Shown here piece after piece: positions 59,731 to 64,000 of a stretch of DNA of 64,000 bases. This stretch comes from Paracoccus sp. DMF-8 (GTDB lineage: Bacteria; Pseudomonadota; Alphaproteobacteria; Rhodobacterales; Rhodobacteraceae). The translations under genes were made by a program, and so were the position numbers. Location: NCBI RefSeq assembly GCF_029309835.1, contig NZ_JARJHL010000005.1, positions 310,001 to 374,000 on the forward strand, in the 5' to 3' direction. The notes below the pieces were generated by a model that worked only from the letters and a program-made list of their open reading frames with translations, did no database searches and was not told the origin of the DNA. The number at the start of each line of letters is the position of its first letter. The first letter of the stretch is position 1.

Positions 59731-60996
59731 ATGAAGGACCTTCAGGACGCCGATGCGCTGATCGCCCGGCTTGGTCAGGACGCCCGTCTGGCCGCCGCCG
59801 CACTGGCCGAGGCCAGTGCGGAACGCAAACATGCCGCGCTGATCGGCGCGGCCCATGCCCTTGTGGCGGCCCAGGACCGGATCCTGGACGCCAATGCCAA
59901 GGACGTGGCCTTTGCGCAGGAAAAGGGCCTGTCGCCAGCGATGATCGACCGGTTGGTGCTGGACCCCGACCGCATCCGCGCCATCGAGGATGGGCTGCGC
60001 GCCGTCGCCGAACAGCCCGATCCCGTGGGCCGGGTTCTGGCCGAATGGGACCGCCCGAACGGCTTGCATATCCAGCGCGTCGCGACGCCCTTGGGCGTGA
60101 TCGGCGTGATCTATGAAAGCCGCCCGAACGTCACCGCCGATGCCGCCGCGCTGGCGCTGAAATCGGGAAATGCGGTGATCCTGCAGGGCGGTTCGGAAAG
60201 CCTGCACTCCTCGGCCGCGATCCATGAATGTCTGGTGCAGGGCCTGCGTCAGGCGGGCCTGCCCGAAACCGCGGTGCAGATGATCCCGACCCGCGACCGC
60301 GAGGCGGTGGGCGCGACGCTGCGCGCGCAGGGGCTGATCGACGTCATCATTCCGCGCGGCGGCAAGGGTCTGGTCGGCCGCGTTCAGGCCGAGGCGCGCG
60401 TCCCGGTCTTTGCCCATCTGGAAGGCATCTGCCATGTCTATGCCGATGCCGACGCCGATCTGGACAAGGCGCGGCGCGTCGTCGTGAACGCGAAAACCCG
60501 GCGCACCGGCATCTGCGGCGCCGCCGAATGCCTGCTGATCGACCGCGCCTTTTACGCCAGACACGGCGCGGTGCTGGTGCAGGACCTGCTGGATGCGGGG
60601 GTCGAGGTCCGGGCCGAGGGCAAGCTGGCCGATATCCCCGGTACCGTCCCCGCGACGCCGGAAGATTTCGGGCAGGAGTTTCTGGACAGCATCATCGCCG
60701 CCCGGCTGGTCGATGGCGTCGATGGCGCGATCGACCATATCCGCACCCATGGCTCGGGCCATACCGAGGCGATCCTGACCGAAAACGACGCCACTGCCGC
60801 GCGGTTCTTCAACCGTCTGGACAGCGCGATCCTGATGCGCAACGCCTCGACCCAGTTCGCGGATGGCGGGGAATTCGGCATGGGCGCGGAAATCGGCATC
60901 GCCACCGGCAGGATGCATGCCCGCGGCCCGGTCGGCGCCGAACAACTGACCAGCTTCAAATATCTGGTTACCGGCGACGGCACGGTCAGAGACTAG
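59731..60996 (+). CDS. proA: glutamate-5-semialdehyde dehydrogenase (gamma-glutamyl phosphate reductase)
   Basis: A protein of 421 residues. Second step of proline synthesis. The blocks [49 protein letters not shown] and the catalytic Cys in [17 protein letters not shown] are present, with [19 protein letters not shown] near the end. ATG 59731 is 6 bp after AGGA; an ATG at 59725 is possible. proB is not in the window. Confidence 0.96.
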   Translation: MKDLQDADALIARLGQDARLAAAALAEASAERKHAALIGAAHALVAAQDRILDANAKDVAFAQEKGLSPAMIDRLVLDPDRIRAIEDGLRAVAEQPDPVGRVLAEWDRPNGLHIQRVATPLGVIGVIYESRPNVTADAAALALKSGNAVILQGGSESLHSSAAIHECLVQGLRQAGLPETAVQMIPTRDREAVGATLRAQGLIDVIIPRGGKGLVGRVQAEARVPVFAHLEGICHVYADADADLDKARRVVVNAKTRRTGICGAAECLLIDRAFYARHGAVLVQDLLDAGVEVRAEGKLADIPGTVPATPEDFGQEFLDSIIAARLVDGVDGAIDHIRTHGSGHTEAILTENDATAARFFNRLDSAILMRNASTQFADGGEFGMGAEIGIATGRMHARGPVGAEQLTSFKYLVTGDGTVRD

Positions 60997-60997
60997 G

Positions 60998-61048
60998 CGA
61001 TTGGCAGGGGCCAAGCGACTGGCCAAGGCGGGACGACTGGCAGGGGCC
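60998..61048. repeat. imperfect tandem repeats after the proA stop
   Basis: CGATTGGCAGGGGCC (60998-61012) and CGACTGGCAGGGGCC (61034-61048) differ by one base; a more diverged copy GCGACTGGCCAAGGC lies between (61015-61029). The array starts 2 bp after the stop. Confidence 0.8.
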
Positions 61049-61150
61049 GGGCAATCGGGGATGCCGCAGATGACATTGTGGCATCCCCCACCGGAACGTT
61101 GGCAAGCCCTGTTGCGGCATCACATCAGGAATGTCGCGCAACCCGTTCCT

Positions 61151-61799
61151 TCAGAACGAAATTTCTCCGCCTTTTTCGTCCATTTCCCATGTCAGGGGGC
61201 GTTGCTGTTCCTGTGCGCACAGCGCCAGCAGGGCGAAATGCACCTCGGATGGCGCAGGGTCGGGCAAGCCATCCGCCTGACGGCCATCAAGCCGCGACCA
61301 CAGGGCGGGATCGACCTCGACGCGTTCGGCCTCGGCCACCAGCCGCCAGCCGGTGACGCCCCGGCAGACCAGCACGCGGCCACCCCGAGGGCAGCGCGGT
61401 TTCCAGACACATCAGGGCCAGCAGGATCAGCCGCACCTCGGTCCGGGGCAGGTCGCCGCCGGCGTCCAGATGGATGCGGATGCGCCCGCTGCGGTCCGCC
61501 CCCTTCAACAGATCCGCCAGCGCCGAGGCCGCGAAACGCTGATCCGCCGCCGCATGGCCAAAGGCCACGCGGAACCAGCTGATCCGGCTGCGCGCCGCCT
61601 CGACGCTTTCGCTGATCAGCTGCAGTTCGGGGCTGCTGGCAATACCGCCGAACTGGCCCGAGATCTGCAGCAACTCGACCCCGTTGCCGATGGCCCCCAA
61701 TGGCGAGATCAGATCATGGCACAGGCGCGAGCCGACCAGCGCGGAAAGCCGCTGCGAGGCTGTCTGTCCCGCGCGGAGCCAATCCAGTCCGGTTGTCAT
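61151..61799 (-). CDS. chpT: histidine phosphotransferase ChpT, frame broken once
   Basis: About 216 residues after one base change near 61387. The phosphorelay protein between CckA and CtrA/CpdR. The DHp-like helix holds the phosphorylated His in LVGSRLCHDLISPLGAIGNG; ADLLKGADRSGRIRIHLDAG and the ATPase-like remainder (LVCRGVTGWRLVAEAERVEV) follow. Start MTTGLDWL at 61799; an in-frame ATG at 61814 is possible. It is divergent from the DUF3553 gene. Confidence 0.85.
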
Positions 61800-61853
61800 T
61801 GTCACATCATCCATCACTAACACTGCCCTTCGTTTGCAGGAAAGAGACACGTC

Positions 61854-62030
61854 ATGAATGAGATCCTTGCCCCCGGCATGCTGGTCCGTCACCCCACCGC
61901 CCCGGATTGGGGCGTGGGTCAGGTCCAGTCGCGGATCGGCGACCGGTTCACCGTGAATTTTGCCAATGCGGGCAAACAGGTGATCGATGGCAAATCGGTT
62001 GCGCTCATCCTTGTCGATATCAATTCCTGA
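61854..62030 (+). CDS. DUF3553 domain-containing protein
   Basis: A protein of 58 residues. It begins MNEILAPGMLVRHPTAPDWG and continues VGQVQSRIGDRFTVNFANAG, the single small DUF3553 beta-barrel (PcrA C-terminal-like) found beside chpT in Rhodobacteraceae. ATG 61854 follows AGGAAAGAG. Possibly nucleic acid or protein binding; function not shown. Confidence 0.85.
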   Translation: MNEILAPGMLVRHPTAPDWGVGQVQSRIGDRFTVNFANAGKQVIDGKSVALILVDINS

Positions 62031-62173
62031 TCTTGACCAACTTAGGGTAATTCAACCTTTGGTTTAGTCAATAACCATTAACGAACCCTGACGTGCCAAG
62101 TGGCATGGTTGCAAATCCGCGACCGCCTACCTATTGACGAAGCGACCCGAGCAGAAGGCTGCGCGAAGAACCG

Positions 62174-62956
62174 ATGACTCCCGACACCTCATATTTCGAA
62201 ACCCGCATCGCCCTCTCCGAGGCGGATCTGCTGGCCGCGCAAAGGCTGCGCTATCGCGTCTTTGTCGAGGAGCTGGGCGGTGACGGCGGGCTGGTCGATC
62301 ACGGCAAGCGGCTGGAACGCGATGAAATGGACCCGGTCGCCGACCATCTGGTCCTGATCGACCGCCGCCGCTCGGACGGCGATCTGGATCACGTCGTGGG
62401 CGTCTATCGCCTGCTGCCGCAGGATCGGGCCGAAGGCTTTGGCCGGTTCTATTCCGACAGCGAATATGACCTGACGCGGCTGCGCCAGTCGGGGCGCAAG
62501 CTGCTGGAACTGGGCCGGTCCTGCGTCGATGCCGAATATCGCGGCGGCTCGGGCGTCTTTCTGATCTGGAACGCGCTGGCTGATTATGTGCTGGATACGG
62601 GCGCGGAAATCCTGTTCGGCGTCGCCTCGTTTCATGGCACGGATGCGCAGGCGCTGGCCCAGCCCCTCGGCTGGCTGCACCACAACCACCTTGCCCCGGC
62701 GGATATGCGGCCCTGCGCCCTGCCCTCGGGCTATCAGGACATGAACCTGCTGCCCGCCGATGCGCTGGACCGCAGGCAGGCCATGCTGGCCATGCCGCCG
62801 CTGATCAAGGCCTATCTGCGCCTTGGCTGCACGATCGGCGAAGGCGCGTTTCTGGACCATGCCTTCAACACGACCGATGTGCTGGTCATGATCGACACGG
62901 CACGCATGTCGGCCAAGCACCGCAGCTTTTACGAAGACCGCCGCCGCGCCAGATGA
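62174..62956 (+). CDS. olsB: ornithine-acyl[acyl carrier protein] N-acyltransferase
   Basis: A protein of 260 residues of the GNAT-like OlsB family. It transfers 3-hydroxyacyl groups to ornithine to make lyso-ornithine lipid. Seen: AAQRLRYRVFVEELGGDGG, DPVADHLVLIDRR, VVGVYRLLPQDRAEG, LLELGRSCVDAEYRGG and LAMPPLIKAYLRLGCTIGEG, all characteristic of the family. It overlaps olsA by 4 bp (ATGA), forming the olsBA operon that makes phosphorus-free membrane lipids. Confidence 0.93.
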   Translation: MTPDTSYFETRIALSEADLLAAQRLRYRVFVEELGGDGGLVDHGKRLERDEMDPVADHLVLIDRRRSDGDLDHVVGVYRLLPQDRAEGFGRFYSDSEYDLTRLRQSGRKLLELGRSCVDAEYRGGSGVFLIWNALADYVLDTGAEILFGVASFHGTDAQALAQPLGWLHHNHLAPADMRPCALPSGYQDMNLLPADALDRRQAMLAMPPLIKAYLRLGCTIGEGAFLDHAFNTTDVLVMIDTARMSAKHRSFYEDRRRAR

Positions 62957-63789
62957 CCCAGCCCGGCCCTCGCAATTCCGGTCCGACCTGGCGCAGCGAC
63001 GATCAGCCCGAACCGCCGCGCCCGACCCCGACCGGCTGGCTGCTGGTCCTGCTGCGCGGCGGGGCGATCATCGCGGTCCTGCTGGCGGGCGTCCTGCTGA
63101 TCCTGCCCCTGCGCCTGATCGAGCGGCTGTTCGCAGGCCCCCGCCGCCCCGTCACCGGCCCCTGGGTGCAAGGCGTCTGCCGCATCTGCCTGTGGATCAT
63201 GGGGCTGCGCTGGCGCCGCATCGGCCAGCCCTTGCGCGGCGCCGGGGCCGCCGTCGCGAACCACTCGACCGGCCTCGACATCTTCGTCCTGAACGCGGCC
63301 ATGCCGGTGTTCTTCGTGTCCAAGGCCGAGGTCGCGGGCTGGCCGGGCATCAATATCCTGACCCGCGTGACCGATACGCATTTCGTGACCCGCGACCCGA
63401 AACTCGCCCGCCAGCAGGCCGCCGAATTCGCCGAACGGACCCGCGCCGGGCACCGCCTGCTGTTCTTTCCCGAAGGCACCAGCAGCGACGGCACCCGCGT
63501 CCTGCCCTTCAAGGCGACGCTGTTTCAGGGCTTCCTCGATCCCGCCCTGCCCGATGCGCTGGCGATCCAGCCGGTTTCGGTGCGCTATCACGCCCCCAGG
63601 GACGCGACCCGCGCTTTACGGCTGGTGGGCGACATGGCACTGGGCCCGCATCTGCTCGCCATCCTCGCCCAAGCCCGCCAGGGCTGCGTCACCGTGACGC
63701 TGCACCCGCCGATCACCACCGCGGGACGCAACCGCAAGGAACTTGCGGTCCTGGCCGAAGCCGCCGTCAGATCGGGTTTTCAGGACTGA
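62953..63789 (+). CDS. olsA: lyso-ornithine lipid O-acyltransferase (PlsC family)
   Basis: A protein of 278 residues. A membrane helix (AIIAVLLAGVLLILPLRL) precedes the PlsC domain. The HX4D motif is AVANHSTGLDIFVL, VSKAEVAGWPGI and FFPEGTSSDGTRVLPFK (substrate and catalytic motifs II-III) follow. It adds the second acyl chain to lyso-ornithine lipid, and may also acylate lysophosphatidate. The coupling to olsB supports the former. Confidence 0.92.
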   Translation: MTQPGPRNSGPTWRSDDQPEPPRPTPTGWLLVLLRGGAIIAVLLAGVLLILPLRLIERLFAGPRRPVTGPWVQGVCRICLWIMGLRWRRIGQPLRGAGAAVANHSTGLDIFVLNAAMPVFFVSKAEVAGWPGINILTRVTDTHFVTRDPKLARQQAAEFAERTRAGHRLLFFPEGTSSDGTRVLPFKATLFQGFLDPALPDALAIQPVSVRYHAPRDATRALRLVGDMALGPHLLAILAQARQGCVTVTLHPPITTAGRNRKELAVLAEAAVRSGFQD

Positions 63790-63809
63790 CCGAAATCCCA
63801 CGACGACGG

Positions 63810-63843
63810 CAGCATGCAACGGCAGTCAGCATGCAACGGCGGT
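63810..63843. repeat. 17-bp tandem duplication after the olsA stop
   Basis: CAGCATGCAACGGCAGT (63810-63826) is followed directly by CAGCATGCAACGGCGGT (63827-63843), with one mismatch. It begins 21 bp after the olsA stop. Confidence 0.9.
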
Positions 63844-63952
63844 CAGGCGGCGCCAAAGGCATCAGCCCGGCACAACCCGCGCCGCGTCGCAAGGCGACGA
63901 CGCCAGCGTGGCCCGCCCCCCATGACCCAACCATCGCGGGACGCAACCGGAA

Positions 63953-63970
63953 CCGACCGCCTGCGGTCGG
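63953..63970. terminator. short hairpin near the window end
   Basis: CCGACCGC (63953-63960), CT, GCGGTCGG (63963-63970): a perfect 8-bp stem without a T run. Possibly a terminator or processing signal; the sequence around it (63844-64000) shows no gene. Confidence 0.4.
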
Positions 63971-64000
63971 ATCCGCAAGGCATCACAGCGGGAAAAAGAT

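Overview
The window is a GC-rich stretch of ordinary chromosome from an alphaproteobacterium of the Rhodobacteraceae, most likely Paracoccus or a close relative. The evidence is a two-piece (permuted) tmRNA, a ChpT histidine phosphotransferase, an ornithine-lipid olsB-olsA pair, a PccR/ScfR-type regulator, a Paracoccus-type NAD-dependent formate dehydrogenase, DUF2484 inside the mur/fts cluster, and the gene order ftsW-murG-murC-DUF2484-murB-ddl-ftsQ-ftsA-ftsZ-lpxC-bamD-recN. I see no prophage, insertion sequence, CRISPR array, tRNA or rRNA.

Layout. 0-8 kb: end of slyX, a DUF4177 protein, gatB, a TerB-like helical protein, a lytic transglycosylase lipoprotein, a very long acidic/Pro-Ala-rich protein with a PilP/GspC-like tail, and a periplasmic SIMPL protein. 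8-14.7 kb: metY, the bifunctional NAD(P)H-hydrate repair enzyme, glnB-glnA and a secreted CAP-RTX protein. 14.9-24.7 kb: purB, a FliG-like protein, gap, pyrC-pyrE, dnaB and a Bcr/CflA-type exporter. 24.8-33 kb: an ScfR-family regulator with a striking palindromic operator, an M23 peptidase-bactofilin pair, coaD, a CBS protein and a LysR gene divergent from mmsA. 33.3-48.5 kb: an RcnB-like protein and the division/peptidoglycan cluster on the minus strand. 48.8-64 kb: a P-loop protein coupled to metA, ppk2, a TPM protein, an SDR, an orphan polyamine-type binding protein, an esterase, tmRNA, LysR and formate dehydrogenase, an HPP protein, proA, chpT, a DUF3553 protein and olsBA.

Functional links. 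metA carries the acetyl-CoA-type glutamate, so it should make O-acetylhomoserine for the O-acetylhomoserine sulfhydrylase MetY 40 kb away. The ScfR regulator and mmsA both point to propionyl-CoA and branched-chain amino acid metabolism. GlnB and GlnA carry their uridylylation (Tyr51) and adenylylation (Tyr397) sites. ftsZ, ftsA, ftsQ, ftsW, mur genes, lpxC and bamD form one envelope-biogenesis block.

Two features deserve attention. About ten genes are broken by single-base indels, almost all in the first 27 kb, and ddl has one in-frame TAG. Because gatB and ddl are normally needed for growth, sequence error is the likeliest explanation. Separately, short direct tandem duplications (10-18 bp, often exactly 15 bp) recur at or just after stop codons.
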